From: Rubrivivax sp.
GTDB lineage: Bacteria; Pseudomonadota; Gammaproteobacteria; Burkholderiales; Burkholderiaceae
Length of the DNA stretch: 16,790 bases
Assembly: GCA_004211235.1 (NCBI GenBank)
Contig: SEEY01000018.1
Coordinates: 1-16,790, forward strand
Direction: 5' to 3'
In this document: positions 1 to 7,940 of the stretch, piece after piece
Layout of the letters: every line of letters starts with the position of its first letter
How positions within the stretch are numbered: position 1 is the first letter of the stretch
The notes under the pieces: model-generated
The model's database searches: none
The model's input: the letters and a program-made list of their open reading frames with translations, nothing else
What the model was told of the DNA's origin: nothing
Made by a program: the position numbers and the translations under genes

Positions 1-2961
1 CTCGTAGTGCATCGACTCTTCCTGGATGCGGCCGCGCTGGTAGCCGGTCTCCATCGCGCCCAGCACGCCGCCGCGTTCGCTGATGCGTTCGAACTCCTGC
101 AGCACCGCCTCCTCGACCAGCTCCGTCAGCTCGTCGACGATGAACGAGCCTTGCAGCGGGTTCTCATTCTTCGCCAGGCCCCACTCGCGGTTGATGACGA
201 GCTGGATGGCCATCGCCCGGCGCACGCTCTCGTCGGTAGGCGTGGTGATGGCCTCGTCGTAGGCGTTGGTGTGCAGCGAGTTGCAGTTGTCGTAGACGGC
301 GATGAGCGCCTGCAACGTGGTGCGGATGTCGTTGAAGGCGATCTCCTGCGCATGCAGGCTGCGGCCCGAGGTCTGCACGTGGTACTTCAGCTTCTGGCTC
401 CGCTCGTTCGCGCCGTAACGGTCACGCATCGCAATGGCCCAGATGCGGCGGGCGACGCGGCCGAGCACGGTGTACTCCGGGTCCATGCCGTTGCTGAAGA
501 AGAAGCTCAGATTGGGCGCGAAGTCGTCGATGTGCATGCCGCGCGCCAGGTAGGCCTCCACGAAGGTGAAGCCGTTGGAGAGCGTCAGCGCGAGCTGCGA
601 GATCGGGTTGGCGCCGGCCTCGGCGATGTGATAACCGCTGATCGACACCGAGTAGAAGTTGCGCACGTTGTGGTGCACGAAGAACTCGGCAATGTCGCCC
701 ATGACCTTGAGCGAGAACTCGGTCGAGAAGATGCAGGTGTTCTGGCCCTGGTCTTCCTTGAGGATGTCGGCCTGCACGGTGCCGCGGACATTGGCCAGCA
801 CCCAGTCCTTGATCTTGGCGGCTTCGTCGGCGGTTGGCTCGCGGCCGTTGTCCGTCTTGAACCTGGCGAGGTTCTGATCGATGGCCGTGTTCATGAACAT
901 CGCCAGGATCGATGGCGCCGGGCCGTTGATCGTCATCGAGACCGACGTGGTGGGCGAGCACAGATCGAAGCCGTCGTAGAGCACCTTCATGTCGTCCAGC
1001 GTGGCGATGCTGACGCCGCTGTTGCCGACCTTGCCGTAGATGTCCGGCCGCGGCGCAGGGTCGGCGCCGTAGAGCGTCACCGAGTCGAAGGCCGTGGACA
1101 GGCGCTTGGCGGGCATGCCTTCGCTGACCAGCTTGAAGCGGCGGTTGGTGCGGAAGGCATCGCCTTCGCCCGCAAACATGCGCGTCGGGTCTTCACCTTC
1201 GCGCTTGAAGGCGAACACGCCGGCCGCGTAGGGGAAGCTGCCGGGCACGTTCTCCAGCATCAGCCACTTCAGCAGCTCGCCGTGGCACTCGTAGGTCGGC
1301 AGCACGACCTTGCGGATGGGCGTGCCTGACAGGCTCTTGGTGATCAGTGCGGTGCGGATCTCCTTGTCCCGGCTCTTCACCACGTATTCGTCGCCCGCGT
1401 AGGCCTTGACCATGTCGGGCCATTGCGCAAGCAGCTGCCGCGCGTCGCCATCGAGCTTGCCGCGGCGCTGTTCGGCGAGATCCGCCAGGGCGATACGGGC
1501 GCCCTGCTTGTCAGGGTTGGCCGCCTCGAGCATCGCGCGGCTGGCCTCCAGCTGCTGGATCTCGCGGGCCAGCGCGGCCTGCCTGCGCGCCCGTGCCTTG
1601 TAGTCGCGCACGGTCTCGCCGATGTCGGCGAGGTAGCGCACGCGGTTGGCCGGCACGATGGGGGTCTGGTGCGTGCTGTGGCGCGTGTCAACCTGCGGCA
1701 GGCGGCCGGCGCCGAGGCCGAGGCGAGTCTTCAGCGCCTGGTAGAGCGCCGTGACGCCGTCGTCGTTGAAGCGGCTGGCCATGGTGCCGAACACCGGCAT
1801 CGTGTCCGGCGACTGGCTGAAAGCCTCGCGGTTGCGCTGCACCTGCTTGGCCACGTCGCGCAGCGCGTCCAGCGAGCCCTTGCGGTCGAACTTGTTGATG
1901 GCCACGAACTCCGCAAAGTCCAGCATGTCGATCTTCTCGAGCTGGCTCGCGGCGCCGAACTCCGGCGTCATGACGTACATCGGGATATCGACCAGCGGCA
2001 CGATGGCCGCGTCGCCCTGGCCGATGCCGCTCGTCTCGACGATGACGAGGTCGAAGCCGGCGACCTTGGCGGCGGCGATGACGTCGGGGAGGGCGGGAGA
2101 AATCTCCGAGCCGAAATCGCGCGTGGCCAGGCTGCGCATGAAGACACGCGGCCCCTGGCTCCAGGGCGAGATCGCGTTCATGCGGATGCGGTCGCCCAGC
2201 AGCGCGCCACCGCTCTTGCGGCGCGACGGGTCGATGGAGATCAGCGCCACGCGCAACGCGTCGCCCTGGTCCAGGCGCAGGCGGCGGATCAGCTCGTCGG
2301 TCAGGCTGGACTTGCCCGCGCCGCCGGTGCCCGTGATGCCGAGCACGGGCGTCTTGATGTCTTTGGCCTGCAAACGCAGCGCATCGACGATTGATCCGTC
2401 CGCCTTGCCGTTCTCAAGCGCCGTCAGCAGCTGCGCAAGTGACCGCCACGCAGACTCGGAGTGGCCGGTGATGAAGGACAGATCCTTGGGCGCATGGACG
2501 CTGAAGTCCTGATCGGCCTTCATGACCATCTCGCCGATCATCCCTGCCAAGCCCATGCGCTGCCCATCCTCCGGGCTGAAGATGCGCACGCCGTGCTCGG
2601 CCAGCTCGCGGATCTCGGCCGGCACGATGACGCCGCCGCCGCCGCCGAACACCTGGATGTGCGCGCCGCCGCGCTCCTTCAGCAGCTGCACCATGTACTT
2701 GAAGTACTCGACATGCCCGCCCTGGTAGGAGGAGATGGCGATGCCTTGCGCATCCTCCTGCAGGGCCGCCGTGACGACCTCGTCCACCGAGCGGTTGTGC
2801 CCGAGGTGGATGACCTCCGCGCCCATGCCCTGCAGGATGCGCCGCATGATGTTGATGGCGGCGTCATGCCCGTCGAACAGGCTGGCGGCGGTGACGAAAC
2901 GGACCTTGTGGGTCGGGCGGTACTCGGCCAGCGCCTTGTGGTCGGCGGCGAGATCGGTCAT
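1..2961 (-). CDS. icmF: Fused isobutyryl-CoA mutase IcmF (C-terminus beyond window)
   Basis: Adenosylcobalamin-dependent mutase that interconverts isobutyryl-CoA and n-butyryl-CoA, with its own G-protein chaperone built in. The 987 codons present read in order as three parts. First is a B12-binding domain with DGHDAA at residues 30-35, where His32 should be the cobalt ligand. Second is a MeaI-like GTPase with Walker A GTGGAGKS at 211-218 and a later NKFD. Third is the mutase barrel. Two residues separate IcmF from methylmalonyl-CoA mutase: Phe596 in RMFAGEG (Tyr in MCM) and Gln740 in GQNTC (Arg in MCM). Both are the IcmF type. About 100 C-terminal residues are missing at the window edge; the last seen are [11 protein letters not shown]. 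The ATG at 2961 has AAGGAG at 2974-2969. Known IcmF enzymes also act slowly on isovaleryl-CoA/pivalyl-CoA. An operator-like palindrome lies 41 bp upstream. Confidence 0.97.
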   Translation of the reverse strand, partial: MTDLAADHKALAEYRPTHKVRFVTAASLFDGHDAAINIMRRILQGMGAEVIHLGHNRSVDEVVTAALQEDAQGIAISSYQGGHVEYFKYMVQLLKERGGAHIQVFGGGGGVIVPAEIRELAEHGVRIFSPEDGQRMGLAGMIGEMVMKADQDFSVHAPKDLSFITGHSESAWRSLAQLLTALENGKADGSIVDALRLQAKDIKTPVLGITGTGGAGKSSLTDELIRRLRLDQGDALRVALISIDPSRRKSGGALLGDRIRMNAISPWSQGPRVFMRSLATRDFGSEISPALPDVIAAAKVAGFDLVIVETSGIGQGDAAIVPLVDIPMYVMTPEFGAASQLEKIDMLDFAEFVAINKFDRKGSLDALRDVAKQVQRNREAFSQSPDTMPVFGTMASRFNDDGVTALYQALKTRLGLGAGRLPQVDTRHSTHQTPIVPANRVRYLADIGETVRDYKARARRQAALAREIQQLEASRAMLEAANPDKQGARIALADLAEQRRGKLDGDARQLLAQWPDMVKAYAGDEYVVKSRDKEIRTALITKSLSGTPIRKVVLPTYECHGELLKWLMLENVPGSFPYAAGVFAFKREGEDPTRMFAGEGDAFRTNRRFKLVSEGMPAKRLSTAFDSVTLYGADPAPRPDIYGKVGNSGVSIATLDDMKVLYDGFDLCSPTTSVSMTINGPAPSILAMFMNTAIDQNLARFKTDNGREPTADEAAKIKDWVLANVRGTVQADILKEDQGQNTCIFSTEFSLKVMGDIAEFFVHHNVRNFYSVSISGYHIAEAGANPISQLALTLSNGFTFVEAYLARGMHIDDFAPNLSFFFSNGMDPEYTVLGRVARRIWAIAMRDRYGANERSQKLKYHVQTSGRSLHAQEIAFNDIRTTLQALIAVYDNCNSLHTNAYDEAITTPTDESVRRAMAIQLVINREWGLAKNENPLQGSFIVDELTELVEEAVLQEFERISERGGVLGAMETGYQRGRIQEESMHYE

Positions 2962-2968
2962 GGCTTGT

Positions 2969-2992
2969 CTCCTTGATCGGAGACGAATTCTA
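2969..2992 (-). promoter_or_regulatory. icmF leader: possible -10 and Shine-Dalgarno
   Basis: On the minus strand TAGAAT (2992-2987) is a possible -10 box. The outer half of the palindrome at 3018-3013 (TTGACG) would be its -35, at a 20-bp spacing. Such a long spacing is typical of promoters controlled by MerR-family proteins, but this reading is inference. AAGGAG at 2974-2969 is a strong ribosome-binding site that fixes the start at 2961. Confidence 0.4.
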
Positions 2993-3002
2993 GGTCCGTC
3001 GG

Positions 3003-3018
3003 TTGACGTTAACGTCAA
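3003..3018. promoter_or_regulatory. Perfect 16-bp palindromic operator before icmF
   Basis: The sequence TTGACGTTAACGTCAA is its own reverse complement over all 16 bases and ends 41 bp before the icmF ATG. A near-identical copy (TTGACGTTTACGTCAA) lies before isovaleryl-CoA dehydrogenase at 5796-5811. The ACGT-centred half-sites resemble, from memory, operators of LiuR, the MerR-family regulator of branched-chain amino acid breakdown in proteobacteria. The palindrome is seen directly; the regulator is inferred and is not encoded in this window. Confidence 0.75.
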
Positions 3019-3117
3019 TTGATGCGCCGCGCTGTTCGCGCCTCACCTACGCATCTCCGCCTCGTAGCCGCGTGGCTGGTCGAGTCGGCGTCGCGCGCCA
3101 CCGCTGGCTGCTGGAGG

Positions 3118-4014
3118 TCAGCCGAAATAGCGCCAGGCCATGAACACCAGCCACAGCAGCAGCCAGATGACTTGCGCATCGGAAAAACGGCGCTCGCCGG
3201 CTTCGACTGGCAAGGCCGGCTGAGCCGATTCCCGTGCAGCCTGCAGCGCGTCAGGCCCGCCCAGCCATCGCTCGACGTTCTCCATCGAAGTGACGATACC
3301 CAGCCAGTTAGGGAAGCGCCGCACCAGCAGGGTCACCATCGACTGCTCGTCACGCAGCAGCGTGCGCGATGGCGGAGTGGCATCGCGAAGCCGGCGCACG
3401 AGGTTGCGTTGGCGATGCAGCACGCCCTCCGGCTGGTCGAGAAATGCCTGCTGTTCTATGAGGGCCTCCTGGAGCAGCCAGCCGGAGCCCCCAAGCGCCC
3501 GCAGATGACCGTGGTCGTCAGTCCAGCCAAAGGCGGCGCTGGCTGCTTCGAGCAGGAATTCATGCCCTGGTTGCCAGCCTTGGGCGAGCAGGTCCGCCAG
3601 CCGCTGCTCGAAACGTTTTCCGGCCTCGAGGCTCACCAGTCGCTGAAGCGCTTCCTTCAGTACGGCGGAGGCGGCCGCGGGGCTGTCGATGCCCGTGGCC
3701 AGCTCCTGGGCCAGCTCTGCGAACGTCGCTTCGGCGAGCTTGGCGCTGTCCAGCAGGTCGGGGTCCGTGGCCGGTGGCAGGCTGGCCGTCGTGACGCACG
3801 TGTGATCACTCTTCCGGGACGGGGCTGCCAGCCGCTGCACGGCGGTTAACGCAAGCTCGTAGTCCTCGCGCAGTGCCTGGAACGCCGCGATCTCGGTAGC
3901 TTGGTCGATCTGCTTGAGCTGCCGCGCATAGGCCTGACGCACAGCGCGCGCATCGGGGTCCCCGGTCAGGCCAAGCCTGGCGAAGGCCGAGGCCAGGCGT
4001 TTGTCGACGATCAA
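3118..4014 (-). CDS. Tail-anchored protein with degenerate N-terminal J-like domain
   Basis: A 298-residue protein. Residues about 11-58 (ARLGLTGDPDARAVRQAYAR onward, then FQALREDYELAL) have the helix pattern of a DnaJ J-domain. The HPD tripeptide needed to stimulate DnaK is absent; the loop reads KQID (34-37), so classic Hsp70 co-chaperone activity is doubtful. The middle is an Ala/Leu-rich helical region. The last 19 residues (VIWLLLWLVFMAWRYFG) form one membrane segment ending almost at the C-terminus, so the protein should be tail-anchored with the J-like domain in the cytoplasm. The start is TTG at 4014: an in-frame TAG lies seven codons upstream with no ATG between, and GGGAGG sits 5 bases before the TTG. 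It follows the BI-1 gene on the same strand by 93 bp and precedes icmF by 156 bp. Similar proteins are annotated only as J-domain-containing, and their role is unknown to me. Confidence 0.8.
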   Translation of the reverse strand: MIVDKRLASAFARLGLTGDPDARAVRQAYARQLKQIDQATEIAAFQALREDYELALTAVQRLAAPSRKSDHTCVTTASLPPATDPDLLDSAKLAEATFAELAQELATGIDSPAAASAVLKEALQRLVSLEAGKRFEQRLADLLAQGWQPGHEFLLEAASAAFGWTDDHGHLRALGGSGWLLQEALIEQQAFLDQPEGVLHRQRNLVRRLRDATPPSRTLLRDEQSMVTLLVRRFPNWLGIVTSMENVERWLGGPDALQAARESAQPALPVEAGERRFSDAQVIWLLLWLVFMAWRYFG

Positions 4015-4055
4015 TGTGGCCTCCCGCCATCCCTTCTATGGCGGCGGATGCTACT

Positions 4056-4100
4056 GCCCTGATCGGCAGGGCCGCGCCCCGGGCGATCCCCTGGGCGCGG
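4056..4100 (-). terminator. Two tandem GC hairpins after the BI-1 gene
   Basis: Two inverted repeats lie between the BI-1 stop (4108) and the J-like gene start (4014). CCGCGCCC (4072-4079) pairs with GGGCGCGG (4093-4100) around a 13-base loop. GCCCTG (4056-4061) pairs with CAGGGC (4067-4072) around a 5-base loop. Neither is followed by a clear T run on the minus strand, so this is a terminator or attenuator candidate only. Confidence 0.4.
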
Positions 4101-4107
4101 GGCAACC

Positions 4108-4785
4108 TCAGTCGTCCGAACCCATGAAGCCGAACAGTTGCAGCAGGCTCGTGAACAAGTTGAAGATCGACACGAATAGGCTGACGGTGGCCAGCACGTA
4201 GTTCGTCTCGCCGCCGTCGACGATCTGCTTGGTCTCGAACAGGATGAGGCCGGCCGACAGCAGGGCGACGACCGCGGAGACGGTCAGCGCCAGCGCCGGG
4301 ATCTGGAAGAAGATCGCAGCCAGGCCGGCCAGCACGGCGACGATCATGCCGGCGAACAGGAAGCCGCCCATCCATGAGAGGTCACGCTTGGTGGTCGTCG
4401 CGTACGCCGACAGCGCCAGGAACACCGCGCCGGTGGCGCCGAGGGCCAACATCACCGCCTGGCCACCGGCCGGAAGGGCCAGCGTGCGGGTCAGCAAGGG
4501 GCCAAGCGTCAGGCCCATGAAGCCGGTCAGCGCGAACACCAGGCCGACCGCCATGCCGCTGTTCTTCAGCTTGTGGATGCCGAACAGCAGGCCGAAGTAG
4601 ACGATCAGCATCAGGATGATGCCCGGCGACGGCACGTTGAAGGCCACCGCGGCCGCCGCGACGCCGGCGCTGAAAAGCAACGTCAGCGACAGCAGCGCGT
4701 AGGTATTGCGCAGCACGCGGTGCGCAGCGCCGCGGTCGAGCGTGGTGCCATAGGGCATGGCGATGGCAGTAGGGCGGGTTTGCAT
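4108..4785 (-). CDS. Bax inhibitor-1/YccA family inner-membrane protein
   Basis: A 225-residue polytopic membrane protein of the BI-1 (TMBIM/YccA/YbhL) family, whose bacterial members include proton-sensitive calcium leak channels and an FtsH modulator. The sequence has about seven hydrophobic helices after a short polar N-terminus (MQTRPTAIAMPYG). The C-terminal end is typical of the family: an acidic ETKQIVDGGETNYVLATVSL segment carrying conserved acidic residues, then a hydrophobic SIFNLFTSLLQLFGF and a short GSDD tail. The length matches the family. The ATG at 4785 is preceded by GGAGGT, which fixes the start. A much longer reading frame continues upstream through the divergent LysR gene but has no coding character there. 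It is divergent from the NhaR-like regulator with a 111-bp gap, so control by that regulator is possible but unproven. Confidence 0.93.
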   Translation of the reverse strand: MQTRPTAIAMPYGTTLDRGAAHRVLRNTYALLSLTLLFSAGVAAAAVAFNVPSPGIILMLIVYFGLLFGIHKLKNSGMAVGLVFALTGFMGLTLGPLLTRTLALPAGGQAVMLALGATGAVFLALSAYATTTKRDLSWMGGFLFAGMIVAVLAGLAAIFFQIPALALTVSAVVALLSAGLILFETKQIVDGGETNYVLATVSLFVSIFNLFTSLLQLFGFMGSDD

Positions 4786-4830
4786 GGCAGACCTCCATTG
4801 AAATAGAACGATGCGCGAAGCGTAGGCAGC

Positions 4831-4870
4831 TTGACACTCAAATAAAAGCAGAGAATGGCGAAGCAATTCT
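4831..4870. promoter_or_regulatory. Divergent AT-rich control region with inverted repeat
   Basis: The 111-bp gap between the BI-1 and LysR genes is the most AT-rich stretch nearby. On the plus strand TTGACA (4831-4836) is a perfect -35 hexamer, but the -10 at 17 bp is poor. AGAAT (4852-4856) and ATTCT (4866-4870) form an inverted repeat with a 9-base centre, equivalent to GAA-N11-TTC. That is the size of a LysR-type half-site pair, so it may be an autoregulatory site for the adjacent LysR protein. Confidence 0.4.
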
Positions 4871-4896
4871 TCTGCATAACTTGATGAGTCACTGCC

Positions 4897-5793
4897 ATGA
4901 GCATGAGCTTCAGCTACCGCCATCTCTACTATTTCTGGGCTGTGGCCAAGGAAGGCGGGTTGACGCGCGCGGCGGAGCGGCTCGGCCTGTCGGTGCAGAC
5001 CGTCTCGACCCAGGTGCGCGAGCTGGAGCAGTCGCTCGGCGCCGCGTTGCTGAAGCCCGCGGGCCGGGGATTGACGCTGACGGACGCGGGCCAGGCCGCG
5101 CTGGAGACGGCGGAGCAGATCTTTTCGCTCGGCGAGTCGCTGCCCGAACGCGTGCGCGACGCGTCGACAGCCCCGACCGTGCGCCTGGCCGTGGGCATCT
5201 CCGACGGCCTGCCCAAGCTCGTCGTTCAGCGCTTGCTCGAACCGATCATCGACACGCCCCACCTGCGCCTGCTCTGCCACGAAGACGAGTTCGACGACCT
5301 GCTCGGTGACCTGGCGCTGCACCGGCTGGACGTCGTGCTGGCCGACCGCCCGGCGCCGCCCAACCCCAACCTGCGCGTCTACAGCCACGCGCTGGGCACC
5401 TCGCCCATCGCCTGGTTCGCGGCGCCGCGCTGGGCCGAGGCCGCCATGCGGGACTTCCCCGCCTCGCTGGCCGACGTGCCGCTGCTGCTGCCCACCGACC
5501 ACGCCGCCGTGCGCCCGCGCCTGGACCAATGGCTGGAACGAAACGGCGTGCGCGCCAAGGTGGCTGGCGAGTTCGAGGACAGCGCGCTGCTGGCCACGTT
5601 CGGTGGCGCCGGCATGGGCGTGTTCCCGGCCGCCGTGCTGATGAGCGACAAGCTCGTGGACCGCGACGGCCTGGTGCGCGTGGGCGATTGCGTCGGCGTC
5701 GAGGAGGCCTTCTACGCCGTCGGCACCGACAAGAAGATCGCCCACCCGCTCGTGCGCCGGCTGCTGCCACAGCCCTCAGAGGCCAGCGGCTAA
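4897..5793 (+). CDS. nhaR: NhaR-like LysR-family transcriptional regulator
   Basis: A 298-residue LysR-type regulator. Its N-terminus ([20 protein letters not shown]) and helix-turn-helix (residues about 22-45, with [17 protein letters not shown]) match the NhaR branch: E. coli NhaR also begins with a HLYYFW motif and has a KPAGRG-like wing followed by a LTDAG equivalent. The effector domain (about 95-290) carries NhaR-like features such as [23 protein letters not shown] and [20 protein letters not shown]. NhaR activates the Na+/H+ antiporter gene nhaA and stress genes in enterobacteria, but no antiporter is visible here, so the target is unknown. The start is uncertain (ATG at 4897 or 4903) because no clear ribosome-binding site is seen. 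It is divergent from the BI-1 gene and runs directly into the ivd operator 2 bp after its stop. Confidence 0.88.
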   Translation: MSMSFSYRHLYYFWAVAKEGGLTRAAERLGLSVQTVSTQVRELEQSLGAALLKPAGRGLTLTDAGQAALETAEQIFSLGESLPERVRDASTAPTVRLAVGISDGLPKLVVQRLLEPIIDTPHLRLLCHEDEFDDLLGDLALHRLDVVLADRPAPPNPNLRVYSHALGTSPIAWFAAPRWAEAAMRDFPASLADVPLLLPTDHAAVRPRLDQWLERNGVRAKVAGEFEDSALLATFGGAGMGVFPAAVLMSDKLVDRDGLVRVGDCVGVEEAFYAVGTDKKIAHPLVRRLLPQPSEASG

Positions 5794-5795
5794 AG

Positions 5796-5811
5796 TTGAC
5801 GTTTACGTCAA
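5796..5811. promoter_or_regulatory. 16-bp operator-like palindrome before ivd
   Basis: TTGACGTTTACGTCAA has 7-bp inverted arms (TTGACGT/ACGTCAA) and differs from the icmF copy at 3003-3018 by one base in the centre. It lies 61 bp before the ivd ATG and starts 2 bp after the LysR stop, so any ivd promoter begins at the end of that gene. The match between two branched-chain acyl-CoA genes argues for one shared repressor; LiuR is the likely candidate, by inference. Confidence 0.75.
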
Positions 5812-5872
5812 TCAAAGCGCCCATCGGGCCTGGCACAACCGGGCACCGAGCGAGCCATCAGGAGACCTGACC

Positions 5873-7051
5873 ATGAATCTGCCCGGCCTCAACTTCCAGC
5901 TCGGCGACGACGTCGATGCCTTGCGCGACGCGGTGCGTGCCTTCGCCGACGCGGAGATCGCGCCGCGTGCCGCGGAGATCGACCGCAGCGACCAGTTCCC
6001 GATGGACCTGTGGCGCAAGATGGGCGACCTGGGCGTGCTGGGCATCACCGTGCCGGAGCAGTACGGCGGCGCGGACATGGGCTACCTCGCCCACATGGTG
6101 GCCATGGAAGAGATCAGCCGGGCGAGCGCATCCGTCGGCCTGTCCTACGGTGCGCACAGCAACCTGTGCGTGAACCAGATCAGGCGCAACGGCAATGACG
6201 CGCAGCGCGCGAAATACCTGCCCAAGCTCATCAGCGGCGAGCATGTCGGCGCGCTGGCGATGAGTGAACCGGGCGCCGGCTCGGACGTGCTCAGCATGAA
6301 GCTGAAGGCCGAGGAGAAGGGCGGCTTCTACCTGCTCAACGGCACCAAGATGTGGATCACCAACGGCCCGGACGCCGACACGCTGGTCGTCTACGCCAAG
6401 ACCGACCCCGAGCTGGGCGCACGCGGCGTGACGGCCTTCCTCGTCGAGAAGGGCATGCCGGGTTTCAGCGTCGCGCAAAAGCTCGACAAGCTCGGCATGC
6501 GCGGCTCGCACACCGGGGAGCTGGTGTTCCACAACGTCGAGGTGCCGGCCGAGAACGTGCTGGGCGCGGTGAACGGCGGCGCCAGGGTGCTGATGTCGGG
6601 CCTGGACTACGAACGCGCCGTGCTGACCGGCGGGCCGTTGGGCATCATGCAGTCAGTCATCGACAACGTGATCCCGTACATCCACGACCGCAAGCAGTTC
6701 GGCCAGAGCATCGGCGAGTTTCAGCTCATCCAGGGCAAGGTGGCCGACATGTACACCGTGCTGCAGGCGGCGCGCAGCTTTGCCTACACGGTGGCCAAGA
6801 ACCTCGACATGCTGGGCGCCGAGCATGTGCGCCAGGTGCGCAAGGACTGCGCCAGCGTCATCCTCTGGACGGCCGAGAAGGCGACCTGGATGGCCGGCGA
6901 GGGCGTGCAGATCTTCGGCGGCAACGGCTACATCAACGACTACCCGCTGGGCCGGCTCTGGCGTGACGCGAAGCTCTACGAAATCGGCGCGGGCACGTCG
7001 GAGATCCGCCGCATGCTGATCGGCCGCGAACTGTTTGCCGAGACGATGTAA
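5873..7051 (+). CDS. ivd: Isovaleryl-CoA dehydrogenase
   Basis: FAD-dependent acyl-CoA dehydrogenase of 392 residues that oxidises isovaleryl-CoA to 3-methylcrotonyl-CoA in leucine degradation, passing electrons to electron-transfer flavoprotein. Family signatures are [12 protein letters not shown] (128-139) and [17 protein letters not shown] (161-177), the latter with the IVD-like NGPDAD. The C-terminal [19 protein letters not shown] follows [20 protein letters not shown]. The subclass call rests on Glu247 in LDYER, followed by GGPLGIMQ. Isovaleryl-CoA dehydrogenases carry their catalytic base here, whereas most acyl-CoA dehydrogenases have it near the C-terminus, where this protein has Gly in YEIGAGT. 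AGGAGA (5860-5865) fixes the start. The gene lies 23 bp upstream of carbonic anhydrase, probably in one operon. The downstream liu carboxylase genes are not in the window. It is also called liuA. Confidence 0.96.
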   Translation: MNLPGLNFQLGDDVDALRDAVRAFADAEIAPRAAEIDRSDQFPMDLWRKMGDLGVLGITVPEQYGGADMGYLAHMVAMEEISRASASVGLSYGAHSNLCVNQIRRNGNDAQRAKYLPKLISGEHVGALAMSEPGAGSDVLSMKLKAEEKGGFYLLNGTKMWITNGPDADTLVVYAKTDPELGARGVTAFLVEKGMPGFSVAQKLDKLGMRGSHTGELVFHNVEVPAENVLGAVNGGARVLMSGLDYERAVLTGGPLGIMQSVIDNVIPYIHDRKQFGQSIGEFQLIQGKVADMYTVLQAARSFAYTVAKNLDMLGAEHVRQVRKDCASVILWTAEKATWMAGEGVQIFGGNGYINDYPLGRLWRDAKLYEIGAGTSEIRRMLIGRELFAETM

Positions 7052-7074
7052 CTCCTGGCTGAGAAAATGCCGGC

Positions 7075-7746
7075 ATGACGAACGCATCGAACCACGAACT
7101 CCAGGACCTGCTCGACAACAACAAGCGCTGGGCCGCCGACATCGAGGCGGGTGAACCGGGCTTTTTCTCGCGACTGATCAAGCAGCAGACGCCGCAATAC
7201 CTGTGGATCGGCTGCGCCGACAGCCGGGTGCCGGCCAATGAGCTGGTCGACCTGCTGCCGGGCGAGCTGTTCGTGCACCGCAACGTCGCCAACGTCGTCG
7301 TGCACTCGGACCTGAACTGCCTGTCCGTCATGCAGTTCGCGGTGGACCACCTCAAGGTCAAGCACATCATCGTCGTCGGCCACAGCAACTGCGGCGGCGT
7401 GAAGGCGGCGCTGTACGACCTTCGCGTCGGCCTGGTGGAGAACTGGATCCGCCACGTGCAGGACGTGCGCCACATGCACAGCGAATGGCTGAGCACCGTG
7501 CCCGAGCCTCGGCGCGTCGATGCCCTGTGCGAACTGAACGTGCTGGAGCAGGCCCGCAACGCCTGCCACACGACCGTGGTGCAGGACGCCTGGCACCGCG
7601 GCCAGGAGGTCGTCGTGCACGGCTGGGTCTACGGCCTGCACAACGGCCTGCTGGAAGACCTGGCGCTGACGGCCGGCCGCGCGGAGGACGTCGATCCGGC
7701 CTACCGCCGCGCGCTCGCCAACGTGAGGAAGCGCTACGCGGTCTGA
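7075..7746 (+). CDS. can: Beta-class carbonic anhydrase
   Basis: Zinc enzyme of 223 residues interconverting CO2 and bicarbonate in the cytoplasm. The signature CADSRVPANEL supplies zinc ligand Cys47 and the Asp49-Arg51 pair; HSNCGG supplies His103 and Cys106. Trp44, Gly46 and Tyr186 (in GWVYGLHNG) match the non-catalytic bicarbonate pocket of the allosteric E. coli/Haemophilus type, so bicarbonate inhibition is likely. The gene follows ivd by 23 bp on the same strand. The next steps of leucine breakdown include the bicarbonate-using biotin enzyme methylcrotonyl-CoA carboxylase, so a role in bicarbonate supply is a reasonable inference. No strong ribosome-binding site precedes the ATG at 7075. 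The stop overlaps no other gene; 194 bp separate it from the hemerythrin gene. Confidence 0.96.
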   Translation: MTNASNHELQDLLDNNKRWAADIEAGEPGFFSRLIKQQTPQYLWIGCADSRVPANELVDLLPGELFVHRNVANVVVHSDLNCLSVMQFAVDHLKVKHIIVVGHSNCGGVKAALYDLRVGLVENWIRHVQDVRHMHSEWLSTVPEPRRVDALCELNVLEQARNACHTTVVQDAWHRGQEVVVHGWVYGLHNGLLEDLALTAGRAEDVDPAYRRALANVRKRYAV

Positions 7747-7940
7747 TCAGTCGTTCTCGTAGACGAAGGCGTACGGCTGCTCGCGCCCGCTGCGCTGCTG
7801 ATCAATTCGTCGTCCCCATTCGTGCCTTTCCCGGCGGCGCGCGAGCCTAGCCGCATGCCGAGTGAAGCGGCCCAGTCCGACAGACGCGAGGCCTTCTCGT
7901 CCGCAGAATCGGCCACCCTCTCGATTCAGGAAGCCACTGC

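Noticed and set aside
7..2394. Long plus-strand open frames opposite icmF (440 and 323 residues)
   Set aside because: They are antisense to a clearly conserved gene, their predicted proteins are His/Arg/Val-rich without domains, and such frames are common artefacts of GC-rich DNA.
3019..3849. Plus-strand frame opposite the J-like gene, starting inside the operator region
   Set aside because: No conserved motifs or ribosome-binding site; the minus-strand frame has a J-like pattern, a membrane anchor and a good ribosome-binding site.
4960..4968. Additional TTGACG half-sites in coding sequence (for example in the LysR gene and near 9771)
   Set aside because: They lack the second half of the palindrome and lie inside genes, so they are unlikely operators.
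4786..5745. N-terminal extension of the BI-1 frame to 545 residues
   Set aside because: The extension lies antisense to the NhaR-like gene, and the normal family length and ribosome-binding site are met by the ATG at 4785.
7747..7860. Minus-strand frame ending in PYAFVYEND directly after the carbonic anhydrase stop
   Set aside because: The last nine residues look gene-like, perhaps a remnant of a lost gene, but the rest is Arg-rich with no start codon or motif, so it is too weak to call.
7734..7916. Minus-strand GTG-start frame of 60 residues in the gap before the hemerythrin gene
   Set aside because: Overlaps the end of carbonic anhydrase, low-complexity Ser/Ala/Thr composition, no homology pattern recognised.
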